Part shown: piece by piece, positions 7,772-14,488 of the stretch
How positions within the stretch are numbered: the stretch's first letter is position 1
How the letters are laid out: each line of letters starts with the position of its first letter
Origin: CAZKCK01 sp964552325
GTDB lineage: Bacteria; Bacteroidota; Bacteroidia; Bacteroidales; TTA-H9
Length of the DNA stretch: 14,488 nt
Assembly (NCBI GenBank): GCA_964552325.1
Contig: CAZKHA010000084.1
Location: 1 to 14,488 of the forward strand
Reading direction: 5' to 3'
The notes under the pieces: model-generated
The model's input: only the letters and a program-made list of their open reading frames with translations
Databases searched by the model: none
What the model was told of the DNA's origin: nothing
Made by a program: the position numbers and the translations under genes

Positions 7772-8167
7772 CACCAAGCAGCTTTTTACTGTTAAAAAAA
7801 TATCAACCGCCACATCTAAAAGTATTGGCTGTTGCTTTTAATCTTTTCAAGCCAATTGATTACCCACGTATTAACCCAACCATTTAAACAAAAGCTACGT
7901 TTCCCCCAAAAACTCATTTATACGTTTTGCTAGCCTTAAGGATGCAAAATACACCTCAGAACAAAAAGAACGCCTTGCAACAAGATTCGGCAAAACCACA
8001 TCGTAAAGTGCGGAAACTTAAACCTCAATTTATTAAAAAATGTTAAAAAAGCCGGACATATAGAGTTATGGCAATGCTTTTTTTGTAATATTGTTGTTCT
8101 TTTAAGTATTTGTTTATTAGCAGATTGCTACCAAGCAAGTACGAATGGCGTGAATAAAGCACTTTAT
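7772..8167. other. Intergenic region upstream of the acyl-CoA synthetase
   Basis: About 400 AT-rich bases with no convincing coding region on either strand. It contains A-tracts: A7 at 7794-7800, two A6 runs at 8035-8040 and 8045-8050 exactly 10 bases apart, and a T7 at 8078-8084, which could give intrinsic curvature. A single copy of GCCGGACA is at 8051-8058. TAATATTG at 8086-8093 is a one-mismatch -7 box that could serve the downstream gene. No terminator or RNA gene was recognised. Confidence 0.4.
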
Positions 8168-10087
8168 ATGACTGAAGTAACCAGAACGTTTGACCTCTTG
8201 AAGAGGTATGAGCAATTATTTGCCAGGCCCGATGCATTGGCCTCCAAAAAAGAAAGCGAATGGATTAAGTATTCCACGCGTGATTATCAAGAGTTTGCAA
8301 CTTTTTTTAGCTTAGGGGTTTTGGCATTGGGATATAAGCCCGGAGACAAAATAGCCAGCATCTCCAACAACCGTCCGGAGTGGAATTTTGTTGATATGGG
8401 GCTAGCCATGGCAGGCATGGTGCATGTACCCGTTTACCCAACGCTAAACCAAGAAGAATATAAATACATCTTACAACACGCGGATGCTAAACTTGTAATT
8501 GTTTCTGACAAAGCTCTTTATGCAAAAGTAAAACCTTGTGTTGACGAGATTGAAGCTATTAAGGACATTTACAGTTTCAACAACTTAGAAGGCGTTAAAA
8601 ACTGGGCTGAAATAGTAGAAATAGGCAGGTTGAATCAAAAAGAAAAGCAAAGCGAACTAGACGCTATAAGCTATGCCATTAAACCAGACGATGTTGTTAC
8701 CATGATTTACACCTCGGGTACTACTGGCACTCCCAAAGGCGTAATGTTGAGCCACAACAATTTGGTTTCAAACTTTATAGCCACATCTAAACTACAACCC
8801 CTCGATAACACCCACAAGGTTTTAAGTTTCTTACCCTTATGCCATATTTATGAACGCATGATGAATTATCACTTCCAATATAAGGGTGTGGGCATTTATT
8901 ATGCCGAAAACATGGCTACAATTGCCCAAAACCTTGTTGAAATTAAAGCTGATGGGTTTACAACTGTACCCCGTTTGCTCGAAAAGGTTTACGATAAAAT
9001 TGTAGCCAAAGGCAAGGACCTAACAGGAATAAAGAAGCATATTTTTTTCTGGGCGCTTAAACTTGGTCATCGGTTTGAATTTAACAATGCCAATGGATGG
9101 TTTTACACCCAACAGTTAAAACTTGCTGACAAACTTGTATTTACCAAATGGAGAGATGCCCTGGGTGGCAATGTTAAAGTAATTGTTTCGGGCGGATCGG
9201 CTTTACAACCTCGGCTTGCCCGCGTGTTTTGGGCTGCTGGCTTGCGAATTATGGAAGGATATGGGCTTACAGAGACCTCGCCCGTAATTGCAGTTAGCCA
9301 TGCCTATTGGCCAAACCTTAAGTTTGGCACCGTTGGCCCCATACTCGAAGGAGTGGAAGTAAAAATTGATGAGGATGGAGAAATATTGGTAAAAGGCCCT
9401 AACCTGATGCAAGGTTATTACAATGATCCCGAATATACGGCTCAGGTAATTGACGAAAACGGCTATTTCCATACAGGCGATGTGGGAATAATGGAAGAAG
9501 GCAAATTCCTAAAAATCACCGATCGAAAGAAAGAGATTTTCAAACTTTCGGCAGGGAAGTATATCGCACCACAAGCCATCGAGAACATGTTTAAAGAGTC
9601 CATCTTTATCGAACAAATCATGGTAATTGGCGAAAACGAGAAGTTTGCCAGCGCATTTGTTTCGCCCAACTTTAACCACATCCATTATTGGGCCATGAAG
9701 CACAAGTATCATTTCAGGGACAACGAGGAGTTAATTGGCATGAAAGAAGTGTGCATACGCATTGAACGCGAAGTTGAAGAAGTAAACAAACGCCTCAACC
9801 CCCACGAACAAATCAAAAGATTTAGGTTAGTTTCAGAAGAATGGTCACCACAAACAGGCGAACTCAGCCCAACATTAAAGCTTAGAAGGAACATTATTTA
9901 CGACAAATACAAAGATTTGTATGAGGAGATTTATGGACACCCAAGACCCTCGGCCACAAACGGCACGCAACCCAACAACAATTCTAAGCCTCTTATCAAC
10001 CTTAATATCAACATTAAGGATACTTTGCGCAAGAATCTTGGAGGCATCTTCAAAGATGACAATTCGAGCGAGCCTACAAACAAATAA
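8168..10087 (+). CDS. Long-chain fatty-acid--CoA ligase (acyl-CoA synthetase)
   Basis: AMP-forming acyl-CoA synthetase of 639 residues in the ANL superfamily, closest in motifs to the FadD15/eukaryote-like long-chain branch. It would activate fatty acids to acyl-CoA with ATP at the membrane or in the cytoplasm. The ATP loop YTSGTTGTPKG is at 181-191, the adenylate motif YGLTETSP at 365-372, HTGD with Asp438, the hinge DRKK at 452-455, and the C-terminal TLKLRR with the expected catalytic lysine at 571. I chose ATG at 8168; a GTG at 8150 would add six residues. The last 50 residues, from about 590, form an Asn/Pro/Ser-rich tail (NNNSKPLINLNINIK) beyond the usual family end. The acyltransferase gene follows after 127 bases. 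Chain-length preference is unknown. Confidence 0.92.
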   Translation: MTEVTRTFDLLKRYEQLFARPDALASKKESEWIKYSTRDYQEFATFFSLGVLALGYKPGDKIASISNNRPEWNFVDMGLAMAGMVHVPVYPTLNQEEYKYILQHADAKLVIVSDKALYAKVKPCVDEIEAIKDIYSFNNLEGVKNWAEIVEIGRLNQKEKQSELDAISYAIKPDDVVTMIYTSGTTGTPKGVMLSHNNLVSNFIATSKLQPLDNTHKVLSFLPLCHIYERMMNYHFQYKGVGIYYAENMATIAQNLVEIKADGFTTVPRLLEKVYDKIVAKGKDLTGIKKHIFFWALKLGHRFEFNNANGWFYTQQLKLADKLVFTKWRDALGGNVKVIVSGGSALQPRLARVFWAAGLRIMEGYGLTETSPVIAVSHAYWPNLKFGTVGPILEGVEVKIDEDGEILVKGPNLMQGYYNDPEYTAQVIDENGYFHTGDVGIMEEGKFLKITDRKKEIFKLSAGKYIAPQAIENMFKESIFIEQIMVIGENEKFASAFVSPNFNHIHYWAMKHKYHFRDNEELIGMKEVCIRIEREVEEVNKRLNPHEQIKRFRLVSEEWSPQTGELSPTLKLRRNIIYDKYKDLYEEIYGHPRPSATNGTQPNNNSKPLINLNINIKDTLRKNLGGIFKDDNSSEPTNK

Positions 10088-10095
10088 ACTTTTGG

Positions 10096-10119
10096 TACCT
10101 TTGCTTCCCGTAAGCAAAG
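10096..10119 (+). promoter_or_regulatory. Possible promoter box and small hairpin after the acyl-CoA synthetase gene
   Basis: TACCTTTG at 10096-10103 matches the -7 consensus TAnnTTTG, but no good -33 TTG is seen. An 8-bp inverted repeat overlaps it, CTTTGCTT (10099-10106) and AAGCAAAG (10112-10119) with a CCCGT loop. It could be an acyltransferase promoter with a 5' hairpin, or a weak terminator for the synthetase gene. No T-run follows the stem, which argues against a strong terminator. Confidence 0.3.
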
Positions 10120-10181
10120 CCCTCTTTGCCTATAGTTCTTAGGAACAAACTAAACATACATAAAAACCTTTTCTATATATA

Positions 10182-10205
10182 GTTGTGCTGTTATAACAGC
10201 ACAAC
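10182..10205. promoter_or_regulatory. Perfect 24-bp palindrome 9 bases upstream of the acyltransferase start
   Basis: The half site GTTGTGCTGTTA (10182-10193) is followed directly by its exact reverse complement (10194-10205), with no spacer and no mismatch. As DNA it has the form of an operator for a dimeric regulator. As RNA it would form a 10-bp stem with a UAUA loop just before the AUG at 10215 and could mask the ribosome site. There is no T-run after it, so it does not look like an intrinsic terminator. Regulator and function are unknown. Confidence 0.6.
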
Positions 10206-10214
10206 CAATGCGCA

Positions 10215-11135
10215 ATGAAGCACCACAATAGAGCAGAAGAATTCAATACATACTGGATTGCCATGCAGCAAAAATCGCGTATGTACGAAGACACTGAGAT
10301 AACCCCCGACAATGTTTTTCAGGAAGCCCACCTAGAGAACAGAGACTTATTGCTACAAACTATTCGCAAATGCCATTTGCCCGGTAGCGGCATTTTGGGT
10401 ACAGAAAACATTCAACAACTAGCTGAACTGGCCGAAAACGGCAAATCGTGCCTCATACTGTCAGAGCATGTGTCAAATATGGATGTCCCGAGCCTTTTTG
10501 TGCGATTTTATGACCACGAAAACCCAAAAATGAAGACGATATTCGAGCGTATTGTATTTATCTCGGGCACTAAACTCAACGAAAACCCTTGGGTTAAGCT
10601 TTTTACCGAAATGTTTTCACGCGTTGTGGTTTATGCTTTTCGCTCATTATCAAGCTTAAAAGAAAAAACTGAATCTGCCGAGGAGCTTGAACTTGCAAAT
10701 AAAGTCAACCTTAGGGCCACTCGAAAAATTAGCGAACTTAAAAACCAAGGCTTCCTTCTGTATTTATTTGCTTCAGGCACTCGCTACCGTCCTTGGGCAC
10801 CCGAAACAAAAAAGGGAATCCCTGCCGTTTACAGCTATCTTAAACTCTTCGATTATTTCTGCTGCGTATCTATCAATGGCAACAATATGCCCCCGGTTGA
10901 AACCGAAGACATGGTAATGGAACCTATCTATGACGATAAGATGGTAATTAACTTTGGCCCTGTGATTGATGCACGTGAGTTTTTAAAATCATTTGAAGAT
11001 GGGTGCGACCCAGAACTGGAAAGCGATTGCAATTCAGACAAAAACTGCCTGAAACAATACGTTGCCAACAAAATAATGGAGAAGATTGAAGATTTGCACA
11101 TCGAAGCGGAAACACATCGACTAATGACTGATTAA
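10215..11135 (+). CDS. PlsC/PlsB-type H(X)4D acyltransferase
   Basis: Predicted glycerolipid acyltransferase of 306 residues. The acceptor is probably glycerol-3-phosphate or lysophosphatidate and the donor an acyl thioester. The catalytic motif is HVSNMD (His85, Asp90) in LSEHVSNMDVPSLF. The third family block is FASGTR at 185-190, where most PlsC proteins have FPEGTR, so the usual Glu is Ser187; Gly, Thr and Arg are kept. No clear transmembrane helix or signal peptide is visible, which is unusual for PlsC and suggests peripheral membrane binding. A C-terminal acidic stretch at 260-280 has three cysteines (264, 272, 278). ATG at 10215 is chosen because an upstream ATG at 10208 runs into a stop. 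The preceding acyl-CoA synthetase gene would supply acyl-CoA, so the pair may incorporate fatty acids into lipids. Exact substrate is uncertain. Confidence 0.8.
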   Translation: MKHHNRAEEFNTYWIAMQQKSRMYEDTEITPDNVFQEAHLENRDLLLQTIRKCHLPGSGILGTENIQQLAELAENGKSCLILSEHVSNMDVPSLFVRFYDHENPKMKTIFERIVFISGTKLNENPWVKLFTEMFSRVVVYAFRSLSSLKEKTESAEELELANKVNLRATRKISELKNQGFLLYLFASGTRYRPWAPETKKGIPAVYSYLKLFDYFCCVSINGNNMPPVETEDMVMEPIYDDKMVINFGPVIDAREFLKSFEDGCDPELESDCNSDKNCLKQYVANKIMEKIEDLHIEAETHRLMTD

Positions 11136-11141
11136 TAGGTC

Positions 11142-11161
11142 AATAGAATTTCAAATCTATT
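11142..11161. terminator. Possible AT-rich hairpin between convergent genes
   Basis: AATAGA (11142-11147) and TCTATT (11156-11161) form an inverted repeat 6 bases after the acyltransferase stop codon. The stem can be lengthened if one bulged A is allowed. It lies in the convergent gap between the acyltransferase gene and the small outer-membrane gene, where a terminator is expected. The stem has little G+C and no strong T-run follows. The rest of the gap to 11402 shows no coding region. Confidence 0.25.
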
Positions 11162-11402
11162 AATATCCAATCGTTCGAGAACCCAGCGAAATGCTATTCA
11201 CGTTCCCCAATTTGGGAGCCCCTCAAACGTACCGATAGAGATTAAACGCTAATAAAACGTAAACAATTAAGCAACGACACGTTACAATTGATTCTATATA
11301 CTTAACAACCCAGAAGAAGGAAGCTTGAAAACAAATTTCTAATTTCGAAAAACCAACAATATCAAACATTTACACACCCAAGTCATTAAAACAAACTTGC
11401 AC

Positions 11403-11993
11403 TTACTTCCCTAAGCTGAACCAATACTGAATGCTAGCTCCCAGCACTGTACCATTGGTGCCAACACCCGAAGCAAACAAGGGAGTATAGAACACCCTTG
11501 CAGAAACACTTGATGATTTTGCCGCCCCAAGCTTAAGGCCAGCTTGAAAGCTGAGCGTGGGACCATAGGAAAAAAACCTTTCGGCGTCTTCACCATTATC
11601 CGACATATAATCAGGGCCATAGTTTAGGCTTAAGCCCAATCCAGGCGAAAGAAACAGCTTTTTGTTTTCAGCTGTAGTTGATGTAAAAAAGAGGTTGGCC
11701 TCTGGTTCAAACTGCAACATCTTAAAAGCCACCGCAAACAAAATTGGCCGCATTACTGGCAAATTTACGCGTAACGACTTCGTTTCTGAAAGTTGAAAAA
11801 TTCGTGTAAGCATTATATCGGCCATTGGCCCGCCTTTAGTACCTGGCGACGTTGCCACACAGCGCCTTACATCATCGTATCGAGCACCAGCCATAAACAA
11901 TACCCCATATTTGGACTCTGAGACCTTGCTTGATTGAGCAAAACTCATCATGCTTAACAACAGCAATATTGAAGTTACCAGGATTGATTTCAT
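11403..11993 (-). CDS. Small secreted protein, probable outer-membrane beta-barrel
   Basis: Unrecognised protein of 196 residues. A clear signal peptide covers residues 1-20, with a hydrophobic run ending in SFAQ, the usual Bacteroidota cleavage context. The mature part has alternating strands rich in Gly, Ser, Phe and Tyr, such as LFLSPGLGLSLNYGP, YGPTLSFQAGLKLG and SSVSARVFYTPLF, and ends in ASIQYWFSLGK with aromatic residues near the C-terminus. This pattern fits an 8-strand outer-membrane barrel. There is one cysteine (Cys45) and no lipobox. ATG at 11993 is chosen over an in-frame TTG at 12011 because it begins the signal peptide and has a Shine-Dalgarno-like AAAGGGG upstream. It stands alone, convergent with the acyltransferase gene and divergent from the aconitase gene. 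No function can be assigned. Confidence 0.75.
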   Translation of the reverse strand: MKSILVTSILLLLSMMSFAQSSKVSESKYGVLFMAGARYDDVRRCVATSPGTKGGPMADIMLTRIFQLSETKSLRVNLPVMRPILFAVAFKMLQFEPEANLFFTSTTAENKKLFLSPGLGLSLNYGPDYMSDNGEDAERFFSYGPTLSFQAGLKLGAAKSSSVSARVFYTPLFASGVGTNGTVLGASIQYWFSLGK

Positions 11994-12001
11994 TGTGCAG
12001 A

Positions 12002-12008
12002 CCCCTTT
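12002..12008 (-). promoter_or_regulatory. Shine-Dalgarno-like AAAGGGG of the small barrel gene
   Basis: On the minus strand AAAGGGG ends 8 bases before the ATG at 11993 and supports that start. Such a site is uncommon among the genes of this window. Immediately upstream is TATATTTG (plus 12009-12016), a full -7 box match, but using it would leave a leader of only about ten bases, so the two readings partly compete. Confidence 0.4.
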
Positions 12009-12074
12009 CAAATATAGAGATTTATAATATGTAGCACTTATTCAAACAATATGAATCGTTGATTGTTCTTAAAC

Positions 12075-12101
12075 TTTGAATATAAATATTTTGTAGTTTT
12101 G
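12075..12101 (+). promoter_or_regulatory. Candidate aconitase promoter
   Basis: TAGTTTTG at 12094-12101 matches TAnnTTTG and lies 30 bases before the aconitase ATG. A TTTG at 12075-12078 could be the -33 element, but the spacing is 15 bases, shorter than the usual 19 or so. The position relative to the gene is good; the spacing lowers confidence. Confidence 0.35.
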
Positions 12102-12131
12102 ATTTTCACAATCACCTAACTAATTCAGTTT

Positions 12132-14405
12132 ATGATATTTGATCTTGAAATGATTCGGGAGGTTTATCGCACTTTCCCTCAAAGGGTTAACGCAGCACGC
12201 GAATTATTGGGCACCCCACTTACCCTTACCGAAAAAATCCTGTATGCCCATCTATACGAACAGCTTCCGAAAGAATCGTTTGGGCGCGGTGTTTCGTATG
12301 TTGATTTTAAACCAGATAGGGTGGCTATGCAAGATGCAACAGCCCAAATGGCATTGCTACAGTTTATGATGGCTGGCAAAAGCAAGGTGGCCGTGCCTTC
12401 CACAGTACATTGCGATCATCTTATCCAAGCCAAAATTGGAGCCGTGGAGGACCTGAAAGCTGCTCGCGACAAAAGCAGCGAGGTATTCGATTTCCTAGCC
12501 TCTGTATCCAACAAATATGGGATAGGTTTTTGGAAACCAGGAGCAGGGATAATCCATCAAGTTGTGCTCGAAAATTACGCATTCCCAGGCGGCATGATGA
12601 TAGGCACTGACAGCCATACTGTTAATGCGGGCGGACTTGGTATGGTGGCAATTGGTGTTGGTGGAGCCGATGCCGTGGATGTAATGGCTGGAATGGCTTG
12701 GGAGCTCAAGTTTCCAAAAGTCATTGGCATTAAGCTTACCGGAAAACTCAGTGGTTGGGCTTCGGCAAAAGATGTGATATTAAAGGTGGCTGGAATACTT
12801 ACCGTTAAAGGTGGAACTGGCGCCATTGTTGAGTACTTTGGCGAAGGAGCGCAATCAATCTCATGTACGGGCAAGGGAACCATTTGCAACATGGGCGCTG
12901 AAATTGGCGCAACCACATCGCTGTTTGGATACGACGCCAAAATGGGTGATTACCTAAGGGGAACGGGTAGAGAAACCATTGCGGATATGGCTGACCAAAT
13001 TGGCGAATACCTGAATGGTGATGCCGAAGTTTATGCAAACCCCGAAAAATACTTTGACCAAGTTATTGAAATAAACCTCTCAGAACTAGAACCATACATA
13101 AACGGCCCCTTTACCCCCGATTTAGCAACACCTTTATCGGCTTTTGCAAAAGCGGTTAAAGAAAACAATTGGCCAGAAAAACTATCTGTAGGATTAATAG
13201 GAAGTTGCACCAATTCTTCATACGAAGACATTTCAAGGGCAGCTTCTGTGGTGGAACAAGCACTTACCAAAGGGCTTAATTTTACTTCAGAATATACCGT
13301 GACACCCGGTTCGGAACAAGTACGGTTTACCGTGGAACGCGATGGATTATTAGGCATTTTTGAACAAGCTGGTGGAGTTGTTTTAGCTAACGCATGCGGC
13401 CCCTGTATTGGCCAATGGGCTAGGCATGGCGCTGAAAACCAAGAGCGAAACAGCATTATGACATCATTTAACCGGAACTTTGCCAAACGCAACGATGGGA
13501 ATCCAAACACCCATGGTTTCGTAGCTTCACCCGAGATTACCACAGCCCTCTCGATAGCTGGCAGCCTCTTGTTCAACCCTATAACCGATACAATTACCAA
13601 CCAAAAGGGCGAAAAAATAAAACTTGACGAACCAAAAGGCTTAGAACTCCCTAAAAAAGGATTTGCTGTTGAAGACAATGGTTATGAAGCACCTGCCATT
13701 GATGGAACAAAAGTTACGGTACACGTTGCTCCAAAAAGCGAGCGTTTACAATTGCTTGAGCCATTTGCAGCCTGGACGGGTAAAGATTTTTCGGACCAAT
13801 ACCTTCTAATTAAAGCCAAAGGCAAATGCACCACCGACCATATTTCGATGGCTGGCCCATGGCTGCGCTACAGGGGGCACCTCGAAAACATTTCGAACAA
13901 CCTACTTATTGGTGCTGTAAATGCATTCAATGACCAAACCAACAGTGTAAAAAGCCAACTAACTGGTGAGTATTTACCGGTTCCTGACTCGGCTAGGAAA
14001 TACAAGGAAACTGGCATTGGATCGGTAATTGTTGGTGACGAAAACTATGGAGAAGGATCATCGAGGGAACATGCAGCCATGGAACCCCGCTTTCTGGGCG
14101 CAAATGTAGTTTTGGTAAAATCGTTTGCACGGATACATGAAACGAACCTTAAAAAACAAGGCATGCTAGCCCTTACCTTTAGCAACAAAGCTGATTACGA
14201 TCTAATTAAAGAAGACGACCGCATTGATATTATTGGACTTACAAGCTTTTCGCCTGGCCAGCCGCTGCAAATAATCTTAAAACATGCCGATGGAACTAGC
14301 CATCGTATTCAGGCTAACCACACATACAACCACAACCAAATTGAATGGTTTAAAGCTGGAAGTGCCTTGAACTTAATTAGAATGCAAAATTTTTTAAAAA
14401 GTTAA
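12132..14405 (+). CDS. acn: Aconitate hydratase, mitochondrial type
   Basis: TCA-cycle enzyme of 757 residues converting citrate to isocitrate through cis-aconitate, with a [4Fe-4S] cluster. It belongs to the mitochondrial-type branch, shorter than AcnA/IRP-like aconitases (about 900) and AcnB. The cluster cysteines are Cys359 in GSCTNSS, and Cys422 and Cys425 in ACGPCIG, almost the same positions as 358, 421 and 424 of mature mammalian mitochondrial aconitase. Substrate and active-site signatures are present: HCDH at 93-96, GTDSHTVNAGGLG at 158-170, and the swivel-domain motif GEGSSREHAA with the catalytic serine. The protein is complete from ATG 12132 to TAA. No Shine-Dalgarno sequence is seen. 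The gene is divergent from the small barrel gene and followed by a promoter-like sequence, so it is probably transcribed alone. Confidence 0.96.
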   Translation: MIFDLEMIREVYRTFPQRVNAARELLGTPLTLTEKILYAHLYEQLPKESFGRGVSYVDFKPDRVAMQDATAQMALLQFMMAGKSKVAVPSTVHCDHLIQAKIGAVEDLKAARDKSSEVFDFLASVSNKYGIGFWKPGAGIIHQVVLENYAFPGGMMIGTDSHTVNAGGLGMVAIGVGGADAVDVMAGMAWELKFPKVIGIKLTGKLSGWASAKDVILKVAGILTVKGGTGAIVEYFGEGAQSISCTGKGTICNMGAEIGATTSLFGYDAKMGDYLRGTGRETIADMADQIGEYLNGDAEVYANPEKYFDQVIEINLSELEPYINGPFTPDLATPLSAFAKAVKENNWPEKLSVGLIGSCTNSSYEDISRAASVVEQALTKGLNFTSEYTVTPGSEQVRFTVERDGLLGIFEQAGGVVLANACGPCIGQWARHGAENQERNSIMTSFNRNFAKRNDGNPNTHGFVASPEITTALSIAGSLLFNPITDTITNQKGEKIKLDEPKGLELPKKGFAVEDNGYEAPAIDGTKVTVHVAPKSERLQLLEPFAAWTGKDFSDQYLLIKAKGKCTTDHISMAGPWLRYRGHLENISNNLLIGAVNAFNDQTNSVKSQLTGEYLPVPDSARKYKETGIGSVIVGDENYGEGSSREHAAMEPRFLGANVVLVKSFARIHETNLKKQGMLALTFSNKADYDLIKEDDRIDIIGLTSFSPGQPLQIILKHADGTSHRIQANHTYNHNQIEWFKAGSALNLIRMQNFLKS

Positions 14406-14438
14406 GCCCGTTAGCAATTTTATCTAAAAAAATTCGTT

Positions 14439-14485
14439 TACCTTTGCAGTGATTAATAGCGGTTAATGCTGTGCTGTATTAATCA
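14439..14485 (+). promoter_or_regulatory. Promoter-like box and dyad at the right edge
   Basis: TACCTTTG at 14439-14446 matches TAnnTTTG and shares the 9-mer TACCTTTGC with the site at 10096. It is followed by an 8-bp inverted repeat, TGATTAAT (14450-14457) and ATTAATCA (14478-14485), with a 20-base loop. This looks like the promoter and leader start of a gene beyond the window. The loop contains TGTGCTGT, which also occurs in the palindrome at 10182. The target gene cannot be seen. Confidence 0.4.
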
Positions 14486-14488
14486 ACT

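Noticed and set aside
11211..11222. CCCA-ATT-TGGG hairpin considered as a terminator in the convergent region
   Set aside because: The stem is only four base pairs with a 3-base loop and no T-run on either strand.
11152..11231. Two minus-strand TAnnTTTG matches (plus 11152-11159 and 11224-11231) in the convergent gap
   Set aside because: They would drive antisense transcription into the acyltransferase gene, have no -33 partner, and such short motifs are expected by chance in AT-rich gaps.
12575..13678. Long minus-strand ORFs (121 and 215 residues) inside the aconitase gene
   Set aside because: They are antisense shadows of a strongly conserved enzyme, with Pro/Ser-rich translations and no domain features.

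Overview
The window looks like a chromosomal segment from a member of the Bacteroidota, most likely of the Cytophagales type. This is inferred from gene content and signals, not from a marker gene. Moderate G+C, few Shine-Dalgarno sequences, promoter-like TAnnTTTG boxes, a single-POTRA BamA-like barrel protein and a mitochondrial-type aconitase all fit. No rRNA, tRNA, CRISPR array, insertion sequence or phage gene was seen.

Positions 1-7704 hold a block of minus-strand genes. In transcription order they are UDP-glucose 6-dehydrogenase (ugd), UDP-glucuronate decarboxylase (UDP-xylose synthase), dTDP-4-dehydrorhamnose reductase (rfbD), a degenerate GxxExxY-family protein, a PgcA-type phosphohexomutase and a BamA/TamA-like outer-membrane protein. 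The decarboxylase, rfbD, GxxExxY and mutase genes are packed with gaps of 6 and 4 bases and one 8-base overlap, so they are probably co-transcribed. Metabolically the mutase makes glucose-1-phosphate. That feeds UDP-glucose, UDP-glucuronate and UDP-xylose through Ugd and the decarboxylase, and dTDP-rhamnose through RfbD. The enzymes that activate glucose-1-phosphate (UDP- or dTDP-glucose pyrophosphorylase) and RmlB/RmlC are not in the window. Surface polysaccharide or glycan supply is the likely purpose.

Positions 7705-8167 are a divergent intergenic region with a good ugd promoter candidate. On the plus strand follow a long-chain acyl-CoA synthetase (8168-10087) and an H(X)4D acyltransferase (10215-11135), plausibly a fatty-acid activation and esterification pair. 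A perfect 24-bp palindrome lies 9 bases upstream of the acyltransferase start.

A convergent intergenic region (11136-11402) separates this pair from a small minus-strand secreted beta-barrel-like protein (11403-11993). Next comes plus-strand aconitase (12132-14405). The right edge carries a promoter-like sequence for a gene outside the window.

Most of the window is ordinary core metabolism. The items most worth a second look are the GxxExxY protein that has lost its family motif and nuclease residues, the 24-bp palindrome, the degenerate heptanucleotide array at 103-158, and the inverted repeat enclosing the leader of the decarboxylase gene. I did not find clear evidence for a wholly new multi-gene system.
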